From Pseudomonadota bacterium (lineage in GTDB: Bacteria > Pseudomonadota > Gammaproteobacteria > Steroidobacterales > Woeseiaceae), in the NCBI GenBank assembly GCA_022574185.1, contig JACZSM010000001.1, positions 62,001 through 126,000 of the forward strand: a stretch of 64,000 bases of DNA, read 5' to 3'. Positions within the stretch are counted from its first letter, which is position 1. Every line of letters begins with the position of its first letter. A program made the translations under genes and the position numbers. The notes beneath the pieces are model-generated. The model had not been told where the DNA came from. It did no database searches and saw only the letters and a list, made by a program, of their open reading frames with translations. This document shows, piece after piece, positions 51,928 to 60,035 of the stretch.

Positions 51928-52464
51928 ATGGAAGCACGCTCAATATTCATCTTTGCCGGACTGCTGGCGGCTTCTCTGGCCATGGCAGAAACTGCTTATA
52001 AGTGGACCGACGAGGAAGGCGTCGTGCATTACTCCGATCGGCCTCGCGAAGGGGCGGAACGTGTTGAGCTGGCCGAGTCCGAAGGGCCGACCAGAACGCG
52101 TTTCTCACCAAGCAGATCAACTGACGCGGCTCCAGCCATGGTCCAACAGGCTATATTCCGTTACGACAGCCTGTCAGTTGCCTCTCCCGGTCCTGAAGAA
52201 ACACTGTGGAACATAGGCGGCGTACTGAACGTCACGTTGGCGTTGGACCCGGGCCTGCAAACCGGGCACCAGGTGCGCGTGTATTTCGACGGCGGCGAGC
52301 CGAAGATTGTGGCGGGTCAGAACTTCCAGCTCGAGGAAGTGCATCGGGGCGTACACAACATTCAGGTGGAAGTCATCGACCACACGGGCAAGCTGATGAT
52401 TCGCAGCGTTCCCAATCGGTTCTACGTGCAGCAGAACACGATAAACGTGTCGGGCGGAACATAG
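51928..52464 (+). CDS. DUF4124 domain-containing secreted protein
   Basis: 178 residues from the ATG at 51928. A signal peptide ends near ...LAMAETA. The N-terminal DUF4124 motif YKWTDEEGVVHYSDRP is followed by a variable segment and a C-terminal beta-rich domain (about 85-170) resembling an immunoglobulin-like fold. The function is unknown. Genes of this kind often lie between glnA and ntrB in gammaproteobacteria, and here it is between them on the same strand. Confidence 0.85.
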   Translation: MEARSIFIFAGLLAASLAMAETAYKWTDEEGVVHYSDRPREGAERVELAESEGPTRTRFSPSRSTDAAPAMVQQAIFRYDSLSVASPGPEETLWNIGGVLNVTLALDPGLQTGHQVRVYFDGGEPKIVAGQNFQLEEVHRGVHNIQVEVIDHTGKLMIRSVPNRFYVQQNTINVSGGT

Positions 52465-53564
52465 GCGGCGATAAAGCGCCGCAGCGCTCCGGCGACGATG
52501 GAACGTTCGATCGAAATTCCCAACAAATTCTCGACAGTCTGAGTTCAGGCGTCATCCTGCTCGACAGCAGCATGCTTATCGTCGGACTCAACCCGGCAGC
52601 AGAGAACATCCTCGGAATCAGTGTGCGGCGCGCCATCGGTGAGCCGGTCTTACGGCTACTCGACGATGAGCCGGAGTTGCGGGATATCTTAAGCCGCGTC
52701 AGCAAGACGGGTGATCATTACGCCAACGAAATGCGGCTTGCGCCGACCGAGGTACATGCCGAAGAACGAATCGTCGACTGTCGCGTATCGCCCATTGATT
52801 GTGACGAAGCAGCTTTAATCGTCGAAATTACGGACGTAACGCGGCGCGCGAGAATCAGTCGCGAGAATGCATTGCTGATACAACATGGCGCTGGACGACA
52901 AATGATTCGCCAGCTCGCGCATGAGATCAAGAACCCACTCGGCGGCATACGCGGCGCGGCACAATTACTCGAGCGGCAACTCGACGATGATGAGCTGCGC
53001 GAGTATACCGACGTGGTGATCAGCGAAACGGATCGCCTGGTCAGTCTCGTCGACACCTTGCTGGGGCCGGGGGGGCCACCGAATAAAGTGCCGGTCAACG
53101 TGCACGAGTTGCTCGAGTATGTGGTACGAATTATTAAGGCCGAAAACAAGCCGACACTGAAAATCAAGCGAGACTACGATCCCAGCCTGCCATTGATAGA
53201 TCTCGACCGCGATCACATAGTGCAAGCGTTTCTGAACCTGGTTCGCAACGCGGCGACTGCGCTTGAGGGGCAGGGAGTAATTACACTGCGCAGTCGCGCC
53301 GTGTTGAATTACACGATTGGTAACACACGACATCGGGTGATCGCGTCGATAGAGATTGAAGACGACGGCCCGGGTATTCCCGACGATCTGCAAGACTCGA
53401 TTTTCTATCCCTTGGTGACGAGCCGGCCGGATGGCACGGGCCTTGGGTTGCCAGCAGCGCAGGAATTGCTGAGTCGACACGGCGGACTCATCGAGTTTGA
53501 GAGCCGCCCGGGGCGAACCGTGTTTCTGGTGCGCATACCGCTTGATCAGGCGCAATCGACATGA
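52461..53564 (+). CDS. glnL: Nitrogen regulation sensor histidine kinase NtrB (start codon uncertain)
   Basis: Phosphorylates and dephosphorylates NtrC according to glutamine/PII status. The PAS region starts QQILDSLSSGVILLD. The phosphorylated histidine is in HEIKNPLGG, followed by the N, G1 and G2 boxes (LVRNAATAL, EDDGPGIP, GTGLGLPAA). No ATG, GTG or TTG exists in frame near the PAS domain. The nearest is a GTG at 52206, deep inside the previous gene, which would add 85 residues unlike NtrB. The ATA at 52461 overlaps the previous stop (ATAG) and gives 367 residues, close to E. coli (349). It overlaps ntrC by ATGA. Confidence 0.88.
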   Translation: MGGDKAPQRSGDDGTFDRNSQQILDSLSSGVILLDSSMLIVGLNPAAENILGISVRRAIGEPVLRLLDDEPELRDILSRVSKTGDHYANEMRLAPTEVHAEERIVDCRVSPIDCDEAALIVEITDVTRRARISRENALLIQHGAGRQMIRQLAHEIKNPLGGIRGAAQLLERQLDDDELREYTDVVISETDRLVSLVDTLLGPGGPPNKVPVNVHELLEYVVRIIKAENKPTLKIKRDYDPSLPLIDLDRDHIVQAFLNLVRNAATALEGQGVITLRSRAVLNYTIGNTRHRVIASIEIEDDGPGIPDDLQDSIFYPLVTSRPDGTGLGLPAAQELLSRHGGLIEFESRPGRTVFLVRIPLDQAQST

Positions 53565-54964
53565 CGAGCGAGCCGCTGAACGTGTGGGTAGTTGATGACG
53601 ATCAGTCGGTTCGCTGGGTGCTCGAAAAGGCCCTGCGACAGGCCGACATGAGAGCAAGAAGTTTCGAGCGTGCAGAACACTTACTCGATGCCATTCAGCA
53701 TGAAACGCCGGATGTTCTTATAACCGACATTCGCATGCCGGGCATGAGTGGCATCGCTTTGCTCGAACGATTACAAGAGGCATCGCCAGGTCTTCCGATC
53801 ATTGTCATCACGGCACATTCGGACCTGGAAAACGCGGTCGCTGCCTACAAGGGCGGCGCTTTTGAATACTTGCCCAAGCCCTTCGATATTGATGAGGCAA
53901 TTGACCTGGTAATCAAAGCAGCAAGGCAAAATGGTATAGCACCGTCCGGCGGCGAAACCGCAGTGAAAAAACGGCCTTCGTTAATCGGCAAGGCGCCCGC
54001 CATGCAGGAGGTTTACCGTTCGATCGGGCGGCTGGCGGGCTCGAGCATGACGGTACTCATCACGGGCGAGTCCGGCACGGGCAAGGAACTTGTCGCACGT
54101 GCATTGCACCAGCACAGTCCGCGTGCCGACAAACCGTTTGTTGCACTTAACACGTCAGCGATTGCTTCGGAGCTACTTGAATCCGAATTGTTTGGGCACG
54201 AAAAAGGCGCGTTTACGGGCGCGGATGCGAAACGGATCGGGCGCTTTGAACAGGCTGACGGCGGCACATTGTTTCTAGACGAAATCGGCGACATGTCGCC
54301 GGCACTACAGACACGGTTATTGCGCGTGTTGGCCGAGAGCGAGTTTTATCGGGTAGGCGGACAGGCATCGGTCCGTGTCGATGTCCGTGTAATTGCAGCA
54401 ACCAATCAGGACCTGGCCAGGGCAGTCAAAGAGTCGCGATTCCGCGAAGATCTTTACTACCGCCTGAACGTCATCCGTATCAATACGCCCCCGCTTCGGC
54501 AGCGCCGGTCGGACATACCGATGCTGTTAAGACATTATTTTGCCGAAGCGGCCAAGGAGCTCGAGTCGCCCACCAAAATGGTGGACGCTGAGGCACTCGA
54601 CATATTGCAGACATTTGACTGGCCAGGAAATGTTCGACAGCTGGTTAATGCGACCCGGCGGCTGACAGTTGCCGCGCCGGGCAGCGTTATAACATTGCGC
54701 GACATTCCAGGCGACCTGGGCGGGCGTCAGACATCGCAACGCGCCGCGCAGGAATGGACCCGCAGCCTTGGAGCATGGGCGCAGCGGCAACTGGACTCGA
54801 CAGACAAAACAACGCTATTGGCGAGCGCCCTTCCCGAGTTTGAGAAAACCCTTATTCAGAGTGCACTGCAGCAGACGCACGGACACCGACAGGAAGCGGC
54901 CAAGCTACTGGGCTGGGGCCGCAATACGCTGACGCGCAAGATGAAAGCGCTAAACCTCGACTAG
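53561..54964 (+). CDS. glnG: Nitrogen regulation response regulator NtrC
   Basis: sigma54-dependent activator, 467 residues (469 in E. coli). The receiver domain is ~8-120 with the phosphorylated Asp56 (ITDIRMPG). The AAA+ domain has Walker A GESGTGKE (169-176) and the sigma54-contact loop GAFTGA (216-221). The C-terminal Fis-type helix-turn-helix is TLIQSALQQTHGHRQEAAKLLGWGRNTLTRKMK. Two binding sites for it lie before glnA. Confidence 0.97.
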   Translation: MTSEPLNVWVVDDDQSVRWVLEKALRQADMRARSFERAEHLLDAIQHETPDVLITDIRMPGMSGIALLERLQEASPGLPIIVITAHSDLENAVAAYKGGAFEYLPKPFDIDEAIDLVIKAARQNGIAPSGGETAVKKRPSLIGKAPAMQEVYRSIGRLAGSSMTVLITGESGTGKELVARALHQHSPRADKPFVALNTSAIASELLESELFGHEKGAFTGADAKRIGRFEQADGGTLFLDEIGDMSPALQTRLLRVLAESEFYRVGGQASVRVDVRVIAATNQDLARAVKESRFREDLYYRLNVIRINTPPLRQRRSDIPMLLRHYFAEAAKELESPTKMVDAEALDILQTFDWPGNVRQLVNATRRLTVAAPGSVITLRDIPGDLGGRQTSQRAAQEWTRSLGAWAQRQLDSTDKTTLLASALPEFEKTLIQSALQQTHGHRQEAAKLLGWGRNTLTRKMKALNLD

Positions 54965-55054
54965 TGTAGGAGCCCGCTCCCGTCAAGCGGGATCGAGACA
55001 TGCGGGCGATTCCACTGAACATTGTGGCAATCGCCCGCATGGCGGGCTCCTACA
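54965..55054. repeat. Chimeric REP doublet, copy D
   Basis: The right arm (55030-55054) is the same REP palindrome as in the atp operon. The left arm (54965-55010) is its reverse complement, except that a 21-base block (54978-54998, TCCCGTCAAGCGGGATCGAGA) sits in the hairpin loop. That block is the core of the second repeat family. The spacer between arms is 19 bases. It directly follows the ntrC stop. Confidence 0.85.
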
Positions 55055-55056
55055 AT

Positions 55057-55095
55057 AAGAACGTCCCACCCGCAGCGCTTTGCTTCTGCCGACAG
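55057..55095. repeat. Degenerate inverted partial copy of the family-2 repeat
   Basis: The segment GCAGCGCTTTGCTTCTGCCGA resembles the reverse complement of the part of copy C around 55187-55206. The preceding GAACGTCCCACCCGC pairs imperfectly with sequence at about 55171-55185, so this copy and copy C form a long imperfect inverted repeat. Confidence 0.5.
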
Positions 55096-55179
55096 GCGCC
55101 GCGCTCGGATCGACGATACATTCTACGAGCCACCGTGTTGGGACCCGCCTTCCAGTCTTCGGGGGGACGGCGGGAGGGA

Positions 55180-55245
55180 CGTTCCTTGCCGGAAGTAAAG
55201 CGCAGCGAGCTCCCGTCAAGCGGGATCGAGACATGAGGGAGAGGA
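55180..55245. repeat. Family-2 structured repeat, copy C
   Basis: It contains TTGCCGGAAGTAAAGCGCAG, then GAGCTCCCGTCAAGCGGG and ATCGAGACATGAGGGAGAGG. Most of it is identical to copy B read on the minus strand and to copy A. Together with 54965-55095 and a degenerate REP arm at 55277-55299 it fills the 332-base gap between ntrC and pyrD; no gene is seen there. Confidence 0.75.
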
Positions 55246-55276
55246 GCATCCCGTTCGCGGTGCTGATTTAGTCTGT

Positions 55277-55299
55277 TTCGCCCGCACGACGGGCTGTTA
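55277..55299. repeat. Degenerate REP arm at the 3' end of pyrD
   Basis: TTCGCCCGCACGACGGGCTG resembles the REP arm at 55030-55054 with a few substitutions, still keeping CCCGC/GGGC pairing. Its last three bases overlap the pyrD stop codon region. Confidence 0.45.
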
Positions 55300-56235
55300 C
55301 GGAGCCATCGATCCGACAAGCTCTGCAACAGAAGCCATGTCGTGCCGCTCCAGATAAGCTGTAATGCCGGCATTGATTTCGGGGCACACCAGCGGTTCAT
55401 AAAAGAGTGCAGTGCCGACGCCGACCGTTGCAGCCCCCGCAATCATGAATTCGATCGCATCATCGGGCGTCGTGATGCCACCCTGCCCTATGATCGGAAT
55501 ATTGTGTGGTTTGGACACTTCATGAACCTGCAAAGTCATGAGTAACGCAATCGGTTTGATCGCGGGTCCCGACAGGCCACCACGCACATTGCCTAGCACG
55601 GGCGTACGTTGCTCGATATCGATCGCCATAGCCATCACCGTATTAATCACCGCGAACGCGTCGGTCCCGGCCTCGATGCACAGGCGTGCGTTCTCGCGTA
55701 TGTCTGTCTGATTGGGCGACAGCTTGGTGATGATGGGTTTACTTGTCTGTGCGCGACAGGCTGCGACGACGCGCGCAGACATTTCGGGCACGTTGCCAAA
55801 ATGCACGCCGCCCTCGGAGATGTTCGGGCAGGAAATATTGATTTCGATGGCGTCGATTGGTGAGTCATCGAAGCGGCTGGTAATTGCGGCGTAGTCATCG
55901 ATCGTCGATCCGCAGATATTGGCGATAAAGCGTGTTTCACTGAAGTCGAGTCCGGGGAGAATTTCGTCAATAACTTTATCAACGCCAGGATTTTGCAAAC
56001 CGATTGCGTTGAGCATGCCCAACGGTGTTTCACACATTCGACGCGGACGATGCCCGAGTCTGGGCTCCAGGGTAGTGCCTTTGAGCACGACGGCTCCGAC
56101 GTCGCTGTTAGAGAAACCCTCGACGCGAGTGTATTCCTCGCCAAAACCGACGCAGCCTGATAACAACACGATGGGTGACGACAGCGAAAGGCCGCAGAAG
56201 TCTACGTGCAGCGGATTTGTTTGTGAACCAGACAT
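55297..56235 (-). CDS. pyrD: Dihydroorotate dehydrogenase, class 1B catalytic subunit (PyrD)
   Basis: Oxidises dihydroorotate to orotate in pyrimidine synthesis. It is 312 residues from the ATG at 56235. The class 1 catalytic cysteine is visible in NISCPNISEGG (Cys136). The segments GMLNAIGLQNPG, KLSPNQTDI and GGLSGPAIKPIAL match class 1B (NAD-dependent) enzymes such as B. subtilis PyrD. Class 1B normally needs the PyrK electron-transfer subunit, and no pyrK gene is in the window. There is no membrane-binding N-terminus as in class 2. Confidence 0.88.
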   Translation of the reverse strand: MSGSQTNPLHVDFCGLSLSSPIVLLSGCVGFGEEYTRVEGFSNSDVGAVVLKGTTLEPRLGHRPRRMCETPLGMLNAIGLQNPGVDKVIDEILPGLDFSETRFIANICGSTIDDYAAITSRFDDSPIDAIEINISCPNISEGGVHFGNVPEMSARVVAACRAQTSKPIITKLSPNQTDIRENARLCIEAGTDAFAVINTVMAMAIDIEQRTPVLGNVRGGLSGPAIKPIALLMTLQVHEVSKPHNIPIIGQGGITTPDDAIEFMIAGAATVGVGTALFYEPLVCPEINAGITAYLERHDMASVAELVGSMAP

Positions 56236-56341
56236 CGGATAGCGCATTTTACGTCAATTCAAACAGGGACCCACTGATTTATTCTGGACGCAAGACGCAA
56301 GTTCATGAATAGATCAGAGGTTCCTTGAGTAAACTGTCTCC

Positions 56342-56806
56342 ATGTTCAGCCTGATTCTTTATGAGCCGGAAATACCGCCCAATACTGGCAATGTCATTCG
56401 CCTGTGTGCAAATACTGGTGTTTCGCTGCACCTGATCGAGCCGCTCGGCTTTGAACTCGATGAACCACGGCTCAGACGCGCCGGGCTCGACTATCGCGAA
56501 TTTGCCAGCGTTGTGACACATGCATCGTTGGAGCAATGCCTGCACAATCTTGGAGGGCCACGTGTTTTTGCTTTGAGCACGCGCGGCAAGATTCGACACG
56601 ACGTACCGCGTTACGAGAAAAACGACGCTTTCCTCCTGGGTCCGGAGACGCGCGGACTACCAGTCGAGGTACTTGAATCGCTACCACCCACGCAGCGACT
56701 CAGGCTGCCAATGCGTGATGACAGCCGCAGCCTGAACCTGTCGAATACTGCGGCCGTTATTATCTACGAAGCGTGGCGTCAGCTGGGCTTCGAAAACGGG
56801 GCCTGA
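56342..56806 (+). CDS. trmL: tRNA (cytidine/uridine-34-2'-O)-methyltransferase TrmL
   Basis: SPOUT-family enzyme methylating the 2'-OH of the wobble base in tRNA-Leu. It has 154 residues (157 in E. coli). It starts MFSLILYEPEIPPNTGNVIRLCANTG, and the C-terminal knot has LLGPETRGLP and the final motif SLNLSNTAAVIIYEAWRQLGF. It ends directly against the convergent FAD oxidase gene. Upstream, 56258-56341 carries AAACAGGGACCCACTGATTT and GAGTAAACTGTCTCC, which look like repeat fragments. Confidence 0.95.
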   Translation: MFSLILYEPEIPPNTGNVIRLCANTGVSLHLIEPLGFELDEPRLRRAGLDYREFASVVTHASLEQCLHNLGGPRVFALSTRGKIRHDVPRYEKNDAFLLGPETRGLPVEVLESLPPTQRLRLPMRDDSRSLNLSNTAAVIIYEAWRQLGFENGA

Positions 56807-58291
56807 TTATGCGGGCTCGATGTTGCTATTGAGCCGGAACAAATTGCCCGGATCGTACTGGGCTTTGATTTTACGCAGTCGTCCGTAAGCTGGACCATAA
56901 TTGCCCGCGCTCTCGAAGCCATCGGTATCGATATTGGTGTAATAACCGCCCGTAAACGGCTCGAGCTTGCCGTATACCTCACGTGTTGCCGCGATGACTT
57001 CCGCGTCTTGTTCCGGGTCCATCCAGCCGCTGACAATGACGAGCATTAATTCGGCGTTGCGGTGTGGGAACGCCGTATCCAGTTCGCCGACACGTTTAAC
57101 CGCGGCGCCGGCAACGTGATTGGTGATAAATACGCGGGGGTCCGGGATGTAAGCATCGAGCATCGCGTCGATCAGCCCCTGCGTGACTTCTTTGATCATG
57201 GTGCTCTTGGCATAAGAACGAACGCCGTGAGCAAATGCGGCATCCTGCGCCGTCTGCGTAATCATGTAGTCCTGCACCTTGACGCCATCGTCCATCGGTG
57301 TGCCGATCTTGCGCAGCGGCTCGAGCTCTTTCTCGCCCGCTGCCGGGTCGCCGTTGTAGACGACGGTCATGACTACGATGCCGGTACCATCGGGCATGGT
57401 CATCAACGTCGGTCCGACGTACATCTCATCGGAAAGGTCGACGGACCACTCGCCGTAGAATTCGAGCACGTCTCGTGCCTGGTCAATTGGCCAGACAATG
57501 TCGCCGGATAGAACCAGGCGGTCGAAAGGATGCAGCTGGTACTCGAATTCGGTGACAACGCCGAAGTTACCGCCACCGCCGCGGATAGCCCAGAACAGAT
57601 CAGCATCCTGTTCGCTGCTCACGCGACGTATCTGGCCATCGGCGGTTATTATTTCGGCGGACCTGACGTTGTCGAGCGCCAAGCCGTATTTGCGGTTCAG
57701 ACGACCGAAGCCGCCGCCGAGCGTGAAGCCACCAACGCCCGTGTGCGAAACAACTCCAGCCGTGGTCACGAGACCGTGTTCCAGGGAGGCCGTGTCCAGG
57801 GCGATCAGCAGCGCACCACCCTGGGCGTGAGCGCGCTGCGTCTCGGGATTGACGGTAACGGAGTTCATCTGCGAGAGGTCAATCATCAGGCCGTCATCGC
57901 AGATGGATTTTCCAGGCCAGCTGTGTCCACCGCCACGCACGGCAACGAGCAGCTCTCGTTCGCGCGCGAAGGTTACTGCCTGGCTGACATCGTTGGCGTT
58001 CAGGCACCGCGCGATCAAGGCCGGCCGTTTGTCGTGCATGCCGTTCCAGATTGACCGAGCGCTGTCATACAAGTCATGGCCCGATAGCAGCACCGGACCT
58101 GTCATGCTTTCGCCGAGCTCTTTGATAGCAGCTCTTTCGAGTTCGATTTCGACGCCGGTCAGGGAAATGCCACGGATACTCGTAACAGCTTCCGTCGCAA
58201 CGGGAATCGAGCTGTCACAACCTGGCAGGAATGGAATTGTAGCGGCTACTCCTGCCGCTATGGTCGTACGGCAGAATTGACGTCTGTCCAT
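56807..58291 (-). CDS. FAD-linked oxidase, berberine bridge enzyme family, Tat-exported
   Basis: 494 residues. The N-terminus MDRRQFCRTTIAAGVAATIPFLPGC combines a twin-arginine-like start with a possible lipobox. The FAD-binding PCMH domain has GGGHSWPG (120-127) with His123, the usual covalent FAD site. The second covalent site (a Cys in some members) reads SHTGVGGFTLGGGFG here, so the flavin is probably attached once. The C-terminal BBE motif SAGNYGPAYGRLRKIKAQYDPGNLF is complete. The substrate may be a sugar, alcohol or alkaloid and cannot be told. Confidence 0.88.
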   Translation of the reverse strand: MDRRQFCRTTIAAGVAATIPFLPGCDSSIPVATEAVTSIRGISLTGVEIELERAAIKELGESMTGPVLLSGHDLYDSARSIWNGMHDKRPALIARCLNANDVSQAVTFARERELLVAVRGGGHSWPGKSICDDGLMIDLSQMNSVTVNPETQRAHAQGGALLIALDTASLEHGLVTTAGVVSHTGVGGFTLGGGFGRLNRKYGLALDNVRSAEIITADGQIRRVSSEQDADLFWAIRGGGGNFGVVTEFEYQLHPFDRLVLSGDIVWPIDQARDVLEFYGEWSVDLSDEMYVGPTLMTMPDGTGIVVMTVVYNGDPAAGEKELEPLRKIGTPMDDGVKVQDYMITQTAQDAAFAHGVRSYAKSTMIKEVTQGLIDAMLDAYIPDPRVFITNHVAGAAVKRVGELDTAFPHRNAELMLVIVSGWMDPEQDAEVIAATREVYGKLEPFTGGYYTNIDTDGFESAGNYGPAYGRLRKIKAQYDPGNLFRLNSNIEPA

Positions 58292-58414
58292 GAGATATTC
58301 CCCTAATTTTTTTGGGATTTATTGTGTATTCGTATGCGTCTGATTCTAGACTAAACGGCGGCAATTTTCAGCGAGAAGAACTCTTGATCGCTACGTCGCG
58401 AACGTTATTGCAAT

Positions 58415-59425
58415 TCAATGCTCGGTCGTGAGTTCACGGCTCATCAGTGCCCCAACAGCTTCAAGTGGCGGTGCGCCTTCATACAAAATTCGATAGATCT
58501 GGTGGCAGATAGGCATCTCGATGCCGAGCTTTTCAGCGACCTCGTTGACGGCTTCGGCTGCCATGACGCCTTCGACAACCTGTTGAATCTCTTGCTGCGC
58601 GTCAACGACAGTCTGACCACCTGCGAGCGCGAGACCCATGCGTCGGTTGCGCGACAAGTTGTCAGTACAGGTCAGGACAAGGTCGCCCATGCCGGCGAGA
58701 CCCATGAAAGTCTCTTTCTTCGCGCCTAGCGCTACACCGAGACGTGTCATCTCGACCAGACCCCGGGTGATCAACGCAATGCGCGAGTTTGCGCCGAAGC
58801 CGAGGCCATCGGACATGCCGGCGCCTATGGCGAGCACATTTTTCACGGCGCCGCCGACTTCGACACCGATCATGTCATCCGAGGTATATGCGCGAAAGCT
58901 TTTTCCCGATAGTGATGTTGCGAGATCTTGCGCAAAGTCATTGTCATTTGCGGCAATCGTCATTGCCGTTGGCAATTGCTCGCCGACTTCTTTGGCAAAG
59001 GTTGGTCCCGACAGGACTGCGACCGGGCGCGTCGCACCAAGTTCCTCGGCGGCTACCTGGTGTGGCAGCTTGCCTGAATGTAATTCGAAGCCCTTGGTCG
59101 CCCAACAGACGCGTGAGTCATGCGCCAGTAGCGGGCGAATAGCGATCAGGGTGTCGCGCAGACCATGACTGGGGACTGCAATGAGAACGTCGCGAACACC
59201 CAACAAACACTCTGCAAGGTTGGGCTGTGCGGTCAGCGTTTCCGGAAAGGCCACGCCGGGTAAATAACGAGCGTTGACTCGATCACGCGCAAGCGACTCC
59301 AACTGCTCGCGATCCCGGCCCCAAAGCCTGACCTCACATCCGCAGCGGGCAAACTGCAGGGCTAGCGCCGTTCCCCAGGAACCCGCGCCGACGACCGCGA
59401 TTTTCTGTGCGGAGGGTGTGCTTAT
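58415..59425 (-). CDS. gpsA: Glycerol-3-phosphate dehydrogenase [NAD(P)+] GpsA (start codon uncertain)
   Basis: Reduces dihydroxyacetone phosphate to sn-glycerol-3-phosphate for phospholipids. The NAD(P) loop is AVVGAGSWGTALALQFA, and the C-terminal domain has GAVKNVLAIGAGMSDGLGFGANS. The conserved N-terminus requires a start before 59389, but between the upstream in-frame stop and that point there is no ATG, GTG or TTG; the first TTG (59302) would remove the nucleotide loop. The candidates are ATA at 59423-59425, overlapping the secB stop as TGATA with GGAG eight bases before it, and CTG one codon earlier. The ATA gives 336 residues (339 in E. coli). Confidence 0.92.
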   Translation of the reverse strand: MSTPSAQKIAVVGAGSWGTALALQFARCGCEVRLWGRDREQLESLARDRVNARYLPGVAFPETLTAQPNLAECLLGVRDVLIAVPSHGLRDTLIAIRPLLAHDSRVCWATKGFELHSGKLPHQVAAEELGATRPVAVLSGPTFAKEVGEQLPTAMTIAANDNDFAQDLATSLSGKSFRAYTSDDMIGVEVGGAVKNVLAIGAGMSDGLGFGANSRIALITRGLVEMTRLGVALGAKKETFMGLAGMGDLVLTCTDNLSRNRRMGLALAGGQTVVDAQQEIQQVVEGVMAAEAVNEVAEKLGIEMPICHQIYRILYEGAPPLEAVGALMSRELTTEH

Positions 59426-59955
59426 CAGTGCTTCTCCGCCAGGGAGGCCTCAATCTGTTGCGCTTTGGACTGCATATACAGCGCGTCAAAGTTTATAGGC
59501 TGCAGCACAAACTCGGGAAAGCCGCCCTTCTGGATGATGGACGCAATTGACTCGCGGGCATACGGAAAAAGAATATTCGGGCAAAAGCTACCGATGATTG
59601 CGCCTTGTTCATCCTCGGTATAGCCCGTTACGTCGAACAAACCTGCCTGATGCAATTCGACGAGGAAAATAGTCTCGTCACCTTCTTTGGCGTCAACGGT
59701 AATAGTCAATACGACTTCGTGCAGATTGTCGTCGATCCGACTGTGGCTGCTGCGCAAATTCAGGTTGGTTTTCGGCGACCACTCGCCAGAATTGAATATT
59801 GCGGGAGCCTTGGGCGATTCGAATGAGAAATCCTTCACGTAGATTTTCACAATAGAGATGCGCTTTTGATTTTCGTCTGCAGCTTTGCCTTGTTTCTCGC
59901 CTTGCATCTCGTCTTTTTTCTCGTCTTTTTTCTTGCCTTTTTTCTCGTCGGCCAT
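59425..59955 (-). CDS. secB: Protein-export chaperone SecB
   Basis: Tetrameric cytosolic chaperone that delivers precursors to SecA. It has 176 residues against about 155 usually. The core begins near residue 32 (RISIVKIYVKDFSFESPKAPAIF) and keeps FDVTGYTEDEQGAIIGSFCPNILFPYARE. The extra N-terminal ~30 residues are almost only K, E, D, G and Q. It is followed by gpsA with a one-base overlap. No grxC lies between it and the rhodanese gene. Confidence 0.95.
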   Translation of the reverse strand: MADEKKGKKKDEKKDEMQGEKQGKAADENQKRISIVKIYVKDFSFESPKAPAIFNSGEWSPKTNLNLRSSHSRIDDNLHEVVLTITVDAKEGDETIFLVELHQAGLFDVTGYTEDEQGAIIGSFCPNILFPYARESIASIIQKGGFPEFVLQPINFDALYMQSKAQQIEASLAEKH

Positions 59956-60035
59956 GTTGAATTCCCGGGTTCAAAAAAATACTCGACGAACAAGATGTCG
60001 GCGAGGTCGTGTTTAGATTAAAACGGCGCAGATAG

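Noticed and set aside
52206-52460. GTG at 52206 as the true start of ntrB
   Set aside because: It would add 85 arginine-rich residues unlike any kinase domain and overlap the DUF4124 gene by 259 bases.
58415-59302. TTG at 59302 as the start of gpsA
   Set aside because: It would delete the NAD(P)-binding loop that is intact just upstream in the same frame.
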